Origin: an uncultured Holophagaceae bacterium
GTDB taxonomy: Bacteria; Acidobacteriota; Holophagae; Holophagales; Holophagaceae
Length of the DNA stretch: 60,287 bases
Direction of reading: 5' to 3'
NCBI GenBank assembly: GCA_903913215.1
Contig: CAIWKE010000017.1
Span: 1-60,287, forward strand
Below are positions 27,005 to 35,678 of this stretch, in pieces; the stretch's first letter is position 1; the number at the start of each line of letters is the position of its first letter. The translations under genes were made by a program, and so were the position numbers. Below the pieces are notes generated by a model that ran no database searches, was not told where the DNA came from, and worked only from the letters and a program-made list of their open reading frames with translations.

Positions 27005-28282
27005 ATGCAACTTTCGGGCTTGCGCTACGGATCCAAACTGCTGCAACTGGTGGAATTTCCAGTCGCAGACTTCATCGATGGCTCCGCCACGAACCAGGAG
27101 ATCCAGCAGTTCTTGGAAAAGCACAAGAAGCTGGTGGTGAAGCCGGCTTTCTACGGGGGTGTGGGCAAGAAGGGGAAAGCCGGGCTCGTGCGGGTGGTGA
27201 GCACCCTGCAGGAGGCCCTGCAGGCCAAGCGGGACCTTTTCTTCGCGCAGCACACCTACGGCAACAAGGTGGTCACGGCCAACGGCGTGACCATGGAGGC
27301 CTTCGTGCCCTCGGATCTGGAGGTCTACTTCAGCATCTCCAGTTCCAGCATCCACCGGGGTCCCGTGTTCACCATCACGCCCTGGGGTGGGGTGGACATC
27401 GAGGACCTGCCAGCCGAGAAGAAGGCCGTGGTGGAGATCGACCCCTTCATCGGCATCAACGCCTTCGAGATCACCAACGCTCTCACGGATACGGGCTGCC
27501 CCGAGGCCTTCATCTCGGCCCTGGTCCAGCACCTGCCCAAGCTGTGGGAACTCTACGACGGCTATGGCCTCACCACCATCGAGCTGAACCCCATCCGCGT
27601 GCAGCGGCGGGGTAATCAGATCCTGCCCGTGGCCTGCGATGTGAAGGCCAGCTTCGACCAGGACAACCCGGCCTGGAAGCGCATCGGCCTTCCGGATGTC
27701 CTCTTCCAGACTGAGACCACCCCCTTCGAGGCCGATATCAACGAGCTGCGCACTTACCAGGGCCAGAGCGACGTGCTGGAGATGAATCCCAAGGGGAGCA
27801 TCCTCCCCTTCATGTTTGGCGGCGGCGCCAACAGCGCGGGTACCGAGAGCCTGGGCGATGCGGCCATCTTCTCCTCGGACTTCGGCGGCAATCCACCCTA
27901 CGAGAAGATCTACGAAATCAGCCGCATCGTGTTCGAGCACTGGTACCAGCAGGCGGACATGCTCCTGCTCATCGGCGGCAAGGCCAACAACACGGACATC
28001 TACGTGACCTTCAAGGGGGTCTTCGACGCCCTGCGGGACCATGTGGCCAAGGCCGGCTGGAAGCCGCTGTACGTGGTGATCGGGCGGGGCGGTCCCAACG
28101 TGGTGAAGGGCATGTTCTACGCCAAGGACATCCTGGATCGGCTGCGGATGCCCTACCAGATGTTCGGCCACGACACGTCGATGATCCTCACGCTGGAACA
28201 CGCGCGGAAGATCGACCGATGGTGGCGCGCCGAGGGTGCCGATGCCTACCGCAAACAGATTGAAATCCAGGCGAGGTCCTAG
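27005..28282 (+). CDS. ATP-citrate lyase / citryl-CoA synthetase-type small subunit (ATP-grasp)
   Basis: This 425-residue protein matches the small (beta) subunit of ATP-citrate lyase and the N-terminal part of human ACLY. It has an ATP-grasp domain with KKLVVKPAFYGGVGKKGKAG, VPSDLEVYFSISSSSIHRGP, YGLTTIELNPIRV, and a CoA-ligase citrate-binding domain with LPFMFGGGANSAGTESLGDA, ADMLLLIGGKANNTD and VIGRGGPNVVKG. It should bind ATP and citrate and pair with the next gene product. GGGGGG bases precede ATG 27005. The next gene starts 2 bp after its stop. Confidence 0.83.
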   Translation: MQLSGLRYGSKLLQLVEFPVADFIDGSATNQEIQQFLEKHKKLVVKPAFYGGVGKKGKAGLVRVVSTLQEALQAKRDLFFAQHTYGNKVVTANGVTMEAFVPSDLEVYFSISSSSIHRGPVFTITPWGGVDIEDLPAEKKAVVEIDPFIGINAFEITNALTDTGCPEAFISALVQHLPKLWELYDGYGLTTIELNPIRVQRRGNQILPVACDVKASFDQDNPAWKRIGLPDVLFQTETTPFEADINELRTYQGQSDVLEMNPKGSILPFMFGGGANSAGTESLGDAAIFSSDFGGNPPYEKIYEISRIVFEHWYQQADMLLLIGGKANNTDIYVTFKGVFDALRDHVAKAGWKPLYVVIGRGGPNVVKGMFYAKDILDRLRMPYQMFGHDTSMILTLEHARKIDRWWRAEGADAYRKQIEIQARS

Positions 28283-28284
28283 TC

Positions 28285-31011
28285 ATGCGCAAACTCATCA
28301 CCCGCCCCTTCCCCTACTACGTGGGTCTCCACTCACTTGAGGAGCTGGTCACCAAGGAGAACCGCGTCTGCGTCATGAACATCCTGGGCAGCGAAAGCCG
28401 CAAGGTGACGCCCGTCTCCCATGAGTACAGCGGAGGCAACATCGTGGCTGGCGTGCAGTACGGTCGCCGGGGTTCCCTGGAGACCAAGCTCGGCCCCATT
28501 CCCGTGTATCGCAGCATCCGCGAGGTCATGGAGAAGGGCATCACCTTCGACATGGGCGTGGTCTACATTCCCCCCCTCGGTGTCTGCAAGGCCGTCTCCG
28601 AGCTGGTGACCCACAACGAGGCCCTCAAGCGCATCGTCATCGTCACGGAGAAGGTGCCCGCCCGCGACTCGCGCAACATCCGGGCGCTCTGCCAGGAAGC
28701 CGGCGTCGACGTCATCGGCGCCAACTGCCTGGGCATGGCCAATGCCTGGGACTGCGTGCGCATCGGTGGCAGCCTGGGCGGTGACCACCCGGAAGAAACG
28801 CTGAAGAAGGGCTCCATCGCCATTCATTCCAACTCAGGGAACTTCACCACCACCATGGCCGAGTACCTGCGGACGGCGGGCTTCGGCATCAGCACGGCGG
28901 TGTCCAGCGGGAAGGATGTCTACATCCACTTCGCCTTGCCGGAATTCCTCTATGCGGCCCAGAACGACCCCCGCACCAAGGCCGTGGTGATCTATGTGGA
29001 ACCCGGTGGATACTACGAAAAGATGGCCCTGGACTGGATCCAGGATCGCACCTTCGGCTTCACGAAGCCCATCATCGTCTGCGTCACAGGCCGCTGGAAA
29101 AAGAACATCACCCGGGCCTGTGGGCACGCGGGCGCCCTCTCGGGCAGCGGTGATGATGCCGAAGCCAAGGAACGCTGGTTTGACGAGTATTTCGGCGTGG
29201 GCGTCTTTGATCCGAAGACCCGTCAGGTCAGCAAGCGGGGCGTTCGAGTCTCCAGCATCCAGTACATCCCCGATGCCGTGCGGGCCGTCTACGAGAAGAT
29301 GGGCGAGCAGCCGGACTTCGAGACCACCGGCGACTTGTCCCTGAAGCTGTGGTTGGGCGACACCCAGGTGAAGCTTCCCGAGGGACTCAACCTGCCCCTG
29401 ACGACGCCGCCGTCGCCCTATGATCACCAGATCATCGAAGTGAACAAGCAGGTGGGGGCCCACTACCTCCGCCAGAACATGGCGGACAAGTCTGGTGCTT
29501 CCCGCATCAACCCCGAGTCCCAGGTCTCGGAACTGCACGGGAAGACCGTGCTCGATCTGTCCAAGCACACCATGGAGGAGAACCTCTACTTCGCGCTGGC
29601 CAAGGTGATGCCGGAGAAGACGGACCTGCCCACCCTGAACCTCATCCTGAACCTCTTCATGAAGATCGATGAGCGCCGCATGGAGCTTATCGATGTGGCC
29701 CGGGCCAACGGCTGCACGCCCAACGCCTACCTGGCTTCCCAGATCGCCCTGGTGGGCGACAAGGACCTGCTGGCGAAGTCCAGGAAGCACTCGCAGTTCA
29801 TCATCAACCTCATCCGCGAGTTCGGGCTGAACGAGTTGACCCGTGAATTCCCGATGGCGCTGGACCAGTACGTGGTGGAACACCTGCTCAGTGCCGAGCC
29901 CTCCCGCAAGACGGATGTCTCTGAGCTGCTCTTCAAAGAGGTCAAGCGGTCCAAGAAGTCCTGCGTGGCTCTGAAGGTCTGCCAGCACATCATCGATCTG
30001 GCCGAGCAGCGCCAGATGGAGATCCGCGACACCTACGAGTTCCTGCTCGCCACCATCGCAGTTTGCGTGCTCTGGAATCCCATGCTGGAGAAGCGCATCA
30101 GCCGGCAGATGGTGGAGGACGCCGTCACCTACTTCTACCTCATGAGCCGCATCGTGGCCTACTCGGCCGTGGATCGTGCGAACAATCCCCACTGGAAGAA
30201 GCTGGTGGACCAGAAGCTGTCCAACCTGAACCACAGCTTCACGGAGAACACGTTCAAGGTGCTCTTCGCCCGGGTGCCCGAACCGGGGGAGCTGCTAGAG
30301 CTGCAGACCCTCCTGGGGCTCACCATCACCAACGGTCCTGGCACCCTGTCTTCCAAGGGCGCCAAGGAGAGCGTCAGCGCCCGCAACGACATCTCCATGG
30401 CCTTTGTGGGCTTCCTGTCGAACACGGGGCGGGCTCATGGCGGCAACGGCTACGAGGCCATCGAGTTCCTGGTGGAGCAGTTCCAGGGCATCACCCTCGC
30501 CGATCCCGCCGATCCGAAGCATGGCCTGGACCTCAAGGCCATGGCCAACCGGGCGGCCAAGGCCTACGGCGCCTACAAGAAGGAGGCCCAGGAAGTTGAG
30601 GATGGCGTCGTGAAGCCCATCCCCTGCATCAACCACCCGGTCTTCCGGGGCAACAAGATCAATGTGGATCCCCGGGAGCAGTTCGTGGCGGCCCTCCTGG
30701 CCGAAAAGGGCGTCTACAACGTGTTCTGGGAGTTCTACCGCCACCTGGTGAAGGAACTCTACGCCGAGGGGGTCACGCGGAATGTGTTCTGCGTGAACGT
30801 GGACGCGGTTCTGGCCGTCATCACCCTCAAGCTGGTCTGGAAGGACCTCCAGGCGGGGCGCATCAACCTCCGCCAGGTTCAGGATCTGGCCTTCACCCTC
30901 TTCCTGTTCAGCCGCACCATCGGCATCACGGCTGAGATCGCCGATCACCGCGACCGCGGCCAGGACATGGACTGCCGCACGCCGGAGAATGAGCTGACGT
31001 TCGTGCTCTAG
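28285..31011 (+). CDS. ATP-citrate lyase-like large subunit, oversized, with citrate-synthase-like C-terminus
   Basis: This 908-residue protein starts with a CoA-binding SucD-like domain (GANCLGMANAWDCVRIGGSL, SIAIHSNSGNFTTTMAEYLR) and the phosphohistidine motif ACGHAGALSGSGDD (His281). From about residue 430 a citrate-synthase-like region follows, with GPGTLSSKGAKESVSARNDI, GGNGYEAIEFLVEQFQG, INHPVFRG (His784) and a NVDAVLAVI region near the end. Known AclA is about 600 residues, so about 300 are extra, mostly helical sequence between the two parts. It would form citryl-CoA with the small subunit and may cleave it to acetyl-CoA and oxaloacetate. Whether the lyase site is complete is not clear. 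Confidence 0.75.
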   Translation: MRKLITRPFPYYVGLHSLEELVTKENRVCVMNILGSESRKVTPVSHEYSGGNIVAGVQYGRRGSLETKLGPIPVYRSIREVMEKGITFDMGVVYIPPLGVCKAVSELVTHNEALKRIVIVTEKVPARDSRNIRALCQEAGVDVIGANCLGMANAWDCVRIGGSLGGDHPEETLKKGSIAIHSNSGNFTTTMAEYLRTAGFGISTAVSSGKDVYIHFALPEFLYAAQNDPRTKAVVIYVEPGGYYEKMALDWIQDRTFGFTKPIIVCVTGRWKKNITRACGHAGALSGSGDDAEAKERWFDEYFGVGVFDPKTRQVSKRGVRVSSIQYIPDAVRAVYEKMGEQPDFETTGDLSLKLWLGDTQVKLPEGLNLPLTTPPSPYDHQIIEVNKQVGAHYLRQNMADKSGASRINPESQVSELHGKTVLDLSKHTMEENLYFALAKVMPEKTDLPTLNLILNLFMKIDERRMELIDVARANGCTPNAYLASQIALVGDKDLLAKSRKHSQFIINLIREFGLNELTREFPMALDQYVVEHLLSAEPSRKTDVSELLFKEVKRSKKSCVALKVCQHIIDLAEQRQMEIRDTYEFLLATIAVCVLWNPMLEKRISRQMVEDAVTYFYLMSRIVAYSAVDRANNPHWKKLVDQKLSNLNHSFTENTFKVLFARVPEPGELLELQTLLGLTITNGPGTLSSKGAKESVSARNDISMAFVGFLSNTGRAHGGNGYEAIEFLVEQFQGITLADPADPKHGLDLKAMANRAAKAYGAYKKEAQEVEDGVVKPIPCINHPVFRGNKINVDPREQFVAALLAEKGVYNVFWEFYRHLVKELYAEGVTRNVFCVNVDAVLAVITLKLVWKDLQAGRINLRQVQDLAFTLFLFSRTIGITAEIADHRDRGQDMDCRTPENELTFVL

Positions 31012-31022
31012 TTGCTGAGTGC

Positions 31023-31062
31023 CAAAGAAAAGGGCGGGCCGAATGGCCCGCCCTTTTCTTTG
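31023..31062. terminator. Bidirectional terminator between convergent citrate genes
   Basis: A perfect 18-bp stem caaagaaaagggcgggcc / ggcccgcccttttctttg with a GAAT loop. It lies 12 bp after the large citrate-lyase-like gene and 15 bp after the end of the citrate synthase gene on the other strand. Confidence 0.92.
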
Positions 31063-31076
31063 CAGAGAAGCCGTTT

Positions 31077-32384
31077 CTACCGGCCGCCCTTGGTGGCCCA
31101 CTCTTCGAGCATGGCGGTGGTGACAGACTTGGGACGCTCCAGGGCATAGCCCAGGGCGCGGTCCCAGGTGATGTTGGCCAGCACGCCGATGGCGCGACCG
31201 ACACCGAACAGCACGGTGTAGTAATCGTACTCGGTGAGGCCGTAGTACCACTGGATCACGCCGCTCTGGGCATCGACGTTGGGCCAGGGGTTCTTGGTCT
31301 TGCCCTGCTCCGTGAGGACGCCTGGCGCCACGCGGTAGATCATGTTGACCAGCTTGAAGAGCGGGTCGTTGGGCAGGTGCTTCTGGCAGAACTCCATCTG
31401 GGCGGTGTACCGGGGATCGGTCTTGCGCAGCACCGCGTGGCCGTAACCGGGAATGACGTGGCCGGAGTTGAGGGTGTCCCAGAGGGCCTGCTTCACGTTC
31501 TCTTCGGTGGGCTCGGCGCCGTTCAGCTTCTTCTGGAAGGACTTGATCCAGTCCAGCACTTCCTGGTTGGCCAGGCCGTGGAGCGGGCCGGCCAGGCCGT
31601 TGAGGCCGGCACTGAAGGAGTAGTAGGCGTCCGACAGGGCCGAAGCCACCAGGTGGGTGGTGTGGGCGCTGACGTTGCCGCTCTCGTGGTCGCTGTGGAG
31701 GATGAAATACATGCGGGAGACATCGTCGTAGGGCTTGGGGATGCCCATCATGTGCGCGAAGTCGGCGCCGAAGTCGAGGGTGGGATCCGAGGCGATGATC
31801 TCGCCGTTCTTGTACTTGTAGCGGTAGATGAAGGCGGCGATCTCGGGCAGCTTGGCCAGCAGGTCGCAGGCATCCTCATACATGGGATCCCAGTAGTCGT
31901 TCTTCTTCATGCCATGGTAGGCGGCGGCGAACTTGCTTTCCTTCTGCATGGCCAGCACGGCCGAGGACAGCATCACCATGGGGTGGGTGTCCTTGGGCAG
32001 GGCGCGGAGCACGTCGAAGACGTAGGCGGGCACCTTGGCGCGGGACCGGAAGTCCTGGTGGATCTCTTCGGCCTCCTCGGGGGTGGGAATGTCGCCGGTG
32101 AGCATGAAGAAGAAGAAGGACTCCACCGTGGGGTACTCGGCGCCGGGCAGCTTAGGCAGGGCGGCGAAGGTCTCGGGGATGTTCTTCCCGCGGAAGCGGA
32201 TGCCTTCCTGGGAATCCAGGTAGGACAGGTCCGTCACCAGGCACTTGATGTCCCGGGCGCCGCCGATGCACTGGTCGATGGTCACCTCATCGATGACGAC
32301 CTTCCCGTGTTCCTTCAGGAGGTTGGCGGTTCGCGGGCGGAGTTCCTGGATCTTTTCCAGAAGCCTGGCTTTGAGTCGGGTCAT
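31077..32384 (-). CDS. gltA: Citrate synthase, eukaryote-like type
   Basis: The 435-residue enzyme resembles mitochondrial citrate synthase rather than the E. coli type. The catalytic His regions are SDHESGNVSAHTTHLVASAL and VIPGYGHAVLRKTDPRY. The aspartate region is PNVDAQSGVIQWYYGL, followed by YYTVLFGVGRAIGVLA. Such synthases are known in Geobacteraceae. It condenses acetyl-CoA and oxaloacetate in the TCA cycle. ATG 32384 has AGGAGG upstream; the longer reading to 32453 lacks family sequence. The convergent citrate-lyase-like pair may run the reverse chemistry. Confidence 0.93.
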   Translation of the reverse strand: MTRLKARLLEKIQELRPRTANLLKEHGKVVIDEVTIDQCIGGARDIKCLVTDLSYLDSQEGIRFRGKNIPETFAALPKLPGAEYPTVESFFFFMLTGDIPTPEEAEEIHQDFRSRAKVPAYVFDVLRALPKDTHPMVMLSSAVLAMQKESKFAAAYHGMKKNDYWDPMYEDACDLLAKLPEIAAFIYRYKYKNGEIIASDPTLDFGADFAHMMGIPKPYDDVSRMYFILHSDHESGNVSAHTTHLVASALSDAYYSFSAGLNGLAGPLHGLANQEVLDWIKSFQKKLNGAEPTEENVKQALWDTLNSGHVIPGYGHAVLRKTDPRYTAQMEFCQKHLPNDPLFKLVNMIYRVAPGVLTEQGKTKNPWPNVDAQSGVIQWYYGLTEYDYYTVLFGVGRAIGVLANITWDRALGYALERPKSVTTAMLEEWATKGGR

Positions 32385-32558
32385 GGGGCGCCTCCTGTGG
32401 AAGAAAACAAAAAGGAATTGGGAGAACAAGGTAGCGAATGGTTGCATGCCCACCTACCCTCAGGGCACGCTGGATTGCTCTGAACTACTCAAGAATTAGT
32501 CCACCTGGACTGTCGGGAACGTCAGGGCAGGATATTACCTTTGTGCAAAGGATGTTCC

Positions 32559-33542
32559 GTGACGTTGGTCAATCTATCCCTCCGCATTTTTTTTGGGGTC
32601 GGGGGGTTGTTGGTTCTGGGCTCCCTTCCCCTGTCCGCTCAGGACACGCCCCGCCCCAACCGCGTGGCCTGGTTCGAGGGCTTTCCCGAGCCGCTGCCCC
32701 AGGGGATCAGTGAGCTGACCATGGAAATGACCAGCCAGATGCTGCGCCCAGATCTGGAACGCACCGGGGACAAGCGCAGCTTCGCCCGCCTGGACGGGGA
32801 GGAGTGGCAGCTCGTGGGGGACTGGGCCACGAGTGTTGGCAACTCCAAGATCAATGTGCGAGTCCGGCTGGCCTCCCGGTCCGGTGGCATCGCCGATCAG
32901 GCCATCTGGAACTGGCACACGATGTTCAGCATGCCCCAGGGCGGGCGGGAGGACGCCCCCAAGGGCCGCCTGGCCTACCACCTGGAGCGGGATGGCCACG
33001 TGATCGGTGATCTGTCCAAGCCCAACCTGGGCCTCATGGACGTGGACGTGGCCTGGATCCGGCCCTTCGGCACCCAGGACGAGGGGGGCCGCTTCGGGGC
33101 TTCTGTGCAGCTGCCCACGGGCAAGCAGGCTGACTTCTCGGGGGACGGCGGCACGGATGGCCTGGTGGGCGGGGCCCTCTGGAAGCGCTTCGGCCACTGG
33201 AAGGTGTTCGGTCAGGCCGAGCACGTAGTGCTGGTGCTGCCCCAGAGCAGCCCCCTGCGCTACGTCCTGGACAAGCCCAATTTCAACCGGGCCTGGGCCT
33301 CCCTGGGCTGGCAGGGCGAGGGCGCGGGCTTACTTACCGGCCTGGGTATCGAAGTCTGCCTGGAGTACGCCGGCAGCCCCTACCACACGGACCTGCCCCG
33401 CCTAGACCGGGCCGGCTGGCAACAGCACTGGACCCTCCGCCACACCCAGCTCCCCAGGTGGCGCTTCGGAGTCAGCGAGGAGGCTGGCACCTGGACGGCC
33501 CCGGACATCACCTTCTTCACGGCCTATCGCTTCGGTAACTAG
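32559..33542 (+). CDS. DUF3187-type outer-membrane protein
   Basis: The 327-residue protein has a signal peptide (IFFGVGGLLVLGSLPLSAQ) and a beta-rich body with repeated aromatic-ending strands (VDVAWIRPFGTQDEGGRFGA, SVQLPTGKQADFSGDGGTD, GHWKVFGQAEHVVLVLP), ending in YRFGN. It fits the DUF3187 outer-membrane barrel family, function unknown. GTG 32559 is preferred because AAAGGA lies 6 nt upstream; a TTG at 32541 would add six residues. The 174 bp before it contain no other feature I see. Confidence 0.7.
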   Translation: MTLVNLSLRIFFGVGGLLVLGSLPLSAQDTPRPNRVAWFEGFPEPLPQGISELTMEMTSQMLRPDLERTGDKRSFARLDGEEWQLVGDWATSVGNSKINVRVRLASRSGGIADQAIWNWHTMFSMPQGGREDAPKGRLAYHLERDGHVIGDLSKPNLGLMDVDVAWIRPFGTQDEGGRFGASVQLPTGKQADFSGDGGTDGLVGGALWKRFGHWKVFGQAEHVVLVLPQSSPLRYVLDKPNFNRAWASLGWQGEGAGLLTGLGIEVCLEYAGSPYHTDLPRLDRAGWQQHWTLRHTQLPRWRFGVSEEAGTWTAPDITFFTAYRFGN

Positions 33543-33582
33543 GGAAGCTCAGCTAAACTAGTGGGTTAGTGCCGGAGTCCCC

Positions 33583-35112
33583 ATGCAGCCCAACCAGTAC
33601 CGTGATGTGCGCCTCGAGAAGCTGGAGAAGCTGAAGGCCCTGGGCCTGGACGTCTGGCCCCGCAAAGCCCAGCGCAGCCACGGCATCGCCCAGCTGGTCG
33701 AGGCCTACGCGGATGCCGAGGTCTGGACCAACGAGAAGCTGGAGGGGCTCGGCCTCACAGTCTCAGTCATGGGGCGCATCCTCACCATCCGCGAAATGGG
33801 GAAGAGCGTCTTCGCCCACCTCACGGAGAACGGCGAGAAGATCCAGGGTTTCTTCCGCATGAACGACCTGTCCGAGACCACCTGGGAAGTCCTCAAGCTC
33901 CTCGACATGGGTGATTTCATCTGCGTGACCGGGCCCCTCATGCGCACCAAGACCGGCGAGCTGAGCGTGCGCGTCAAGGAAGTGCAGTTCCTCAGCAAGG
34001 CCCTGCTGCCCCTGCCCGAGAAGTGGCACGGCCTGCAGGACAAGGAGCAGCGCTACCGCCAGCGGTACCTGGACCTCATCTCCAACGCCGACGTCCTGAA
34101 GACCATGCAGACCCGCTCCCGCATCGTGAGCGCCATCCGGCGCTACATGGAGGAGGACGGCTACCTCGAGGTCGAGACGCCCATGATGCAGCCCATCCCG
34201 GGCGGCGCCACGGCGCGGCCCTTCGTGACGCACCACAACGCCCTCGACATGGACCTCTACCTCCGCATCGCGCCAGAGCTCTACCTCAAGCGCCTCATCG
34301 TGGGCGGCTTCGAGAAGGTCTTCGAAATCAACCGGAACTTCCGGAACGAGGGCCTGAGCGTCCGCCACAACCCCGAGTTCACCATGATGGAGTTCTACGC
34401 CGCAGGCCAGGATCTGCGGGACATGATGGCCCTCACCGAAGGCCTCATCTCCAGCCTGGCCCTGGGCGTCGTGGGATCCGTCGAGCTGCCCTGGGGCGAG
34501 CAGACCATCTCCTATGCCGCGCCCTTCCGGCGCCTGTCCATGAAGGACTCCATCGCCGAATACGGCACCATCGAGCGCGGCCTCCTGGAGGACGGAGAGA
34601 GTGTGCGCAGCCTGGCGCGGGCGGTCCACATCGAAGATGTGGAGAAGAAGAGCGTGGGCATGCTCCTCGGCGACCTCTTCGAGCACCACGTGGAGAAGCA
34701 GCTCATCCAGCCCACCTTCATCACGGACTACCCCATCGAGCTGTCCCCCCTCACCAAGACACTGGAGGGCAACGAGGCCTTCGTGGACCGCTTCGAGCTC
34801 TTCATCGGCGGCATGGAGCTGGCCAACGCCTACTCCGAGCTGAATGACCCCGTGGACCAGATGGCCCGCTTCCAGGCCCAGATGGATGAGCGTGAATCGG
34901 GCAACGACGAGGCCATGCTGTTGGACCAGGACTTTGTGACCAGCCTGGAGCACGGCTTTCCGCCCACCGGCGGCGAGGGCATCGGCATCGACCGCATGGT
35001 CATGCTGCTCACCAACAGCGCCAGCATCCGCGACGTGATCCTCTTCCCCCTCATGAGGCCCCACTCTGCTCCGCAGGGCGTCAGCCCTGCGGAGCAGGAG
35101 GACGCAACTTAA
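33583..35112 (+). CDS. lysS: Lysyl-tRNA synthetase (class II)
   Basis: The 509-residue enzyme has an OB-fold anticodon domain (residues about 50-150) and class II motifs: motif 2 FEINRNFRNEGLSVRHNPEF with TMMEFY, and motif 3 GEGIGIDRMVMLL. It ends FPLMRPHSAPQGVSPAEQED and then AT. Most LysS proteins stop soon after the FPxMRP motif, so the last about 15 residues are extra. They are encoded by a perfect 14-bp hairpin (35066-35097). GGAG precedes ATG 33583. Confidence 0.95.
   Translation: MQPNQYRDVRLEKLEKLKALGLDVWPRKAQRSHGIAQLVEAYADAEVWTNEKLEGLGLTVSVMGRILTIREMGKSVFAHLTENGEKIQGFFRMNDLSETTWEVLKLLDMGDFICVTGPLMRTKTGELSVRVKEVQFLSKALLPLPEKWHGLQDKEQRYRQRYLDLISNADVLKTMQTRSRIVSAIRRYMEEDGYLEVETPMMQPIPGGATARPFVTHHNALDMDLYLRIAPELYLKRLIVGGFEKVFEINRNFRNEGLSVRHNPEFTMMEFYAAGQDLRDMMALTEGLISSLALGVVGSVELPWGEQTISYAAPFRRLSMKDSIAEYGTIERGLLEDGESVRSLARAVHIEDVEKKSVGMLLGDLFEHHVEKQLIQPTFITDYPIELSPLTKTLEGNEAFVDRFELFIGGMELANAYSELNDPVDQMARFQAQMDERESGNDEAMLLDQDFVTSLEHGFPPTGGEGIGIDRMVMLLTNSASIRDVILFPLMRPHSAPQGVSPAEQEDAT
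35066..35097. repeat. Palindrome overlapping the lysS 3' end
   Basis: A 14-bp perfect inverted repeat ctgctccgcagggc / gccctgcggagcag with loop GTCA lies within the last codons of lysS. It may be a REP-type element that has extended the reading frame, or act as a terminator stem, but no T run follows. Confidence 0.7.
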
Positions 35113-35168
35113 TGTCGCGTCCGTTCGTGGGCTGAGGAGCAGGAATAATCAGGCCGAAAAGTCGGAGC

Positions 35169-35498
35169 TCAGTAGCCTGGCTTGAGGCTCGCGAGTTCAT
35201 CCAGCTGGTCCTGCTGCTCCAGCACGACGGCGAAGCGGTCGCCGAAGTAGAGGCGGTCCCCCGGGCTCAGCAAGCGCTCCGCTTTCTCCAGCTCCGAGTT
35301 TACGCGGGTTCCGTACTGGCTGAGGTTCACCAGCAGGCAGCCTGCGGGGCCAGGGCGGATCTCCGCGTGTTCCCGGGAGACCTGGGGTTCCACGAGGCAG
35401 ATCTCGCATTCAGCTCCGCGCCCGATGCGGATGGGCTTGTCCTTCAGGGGCACCTGCAGTTCCAGCGTTTCAAGGCAGTACACGTCCAGACGGGACAT
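35169..35498 (-). CDS. FHA-domain protein
   Basis: A 109-residue protein made of one forkhead-associated domain: IRIGRGAECEICLVEPQVSR, EHAEIRPGPAGCLLVNLSQY, GTRVNSELEKAERLLSPGDR. The Arg, Ser-Arg-His and Asn positions that read phosphothreonine are present. It probably binds a phosphorylated partner; no kinase is adjacent. TGGGGAGGTCAG precedes ATG 35498. The gap of 180 bp to the divergent aminotransferase gene likely holds both promoters. Confidence 0.88.
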   Translation of the reverse strand: MSRLDVYCLETLELQVPLKDKPIRIGRGAECEICLVEPQVSREHAEIRPGPAGCLLVNLSQYGTRVNSELEKAERLLSPGDRLYFGDRFAVVLEQQDQLDELASLKPGY

Positions 35499-35678
35499 CT
35501 GACCTCCCCATTTTGATGGTGGGCCAAGGCTACAACCCCCCATTTCGACCCGAACTGGGAAAGGGATTAGTCCCTTGCAGCCCTGACCGGCCGAACCCTC
35601 AAGGTCCCGGCGCCTGCCGATGTGACGAAATCTGGCGATGGCCGCTGGCATACTTGAGCCTCCTGAATGGAGGCTTCC

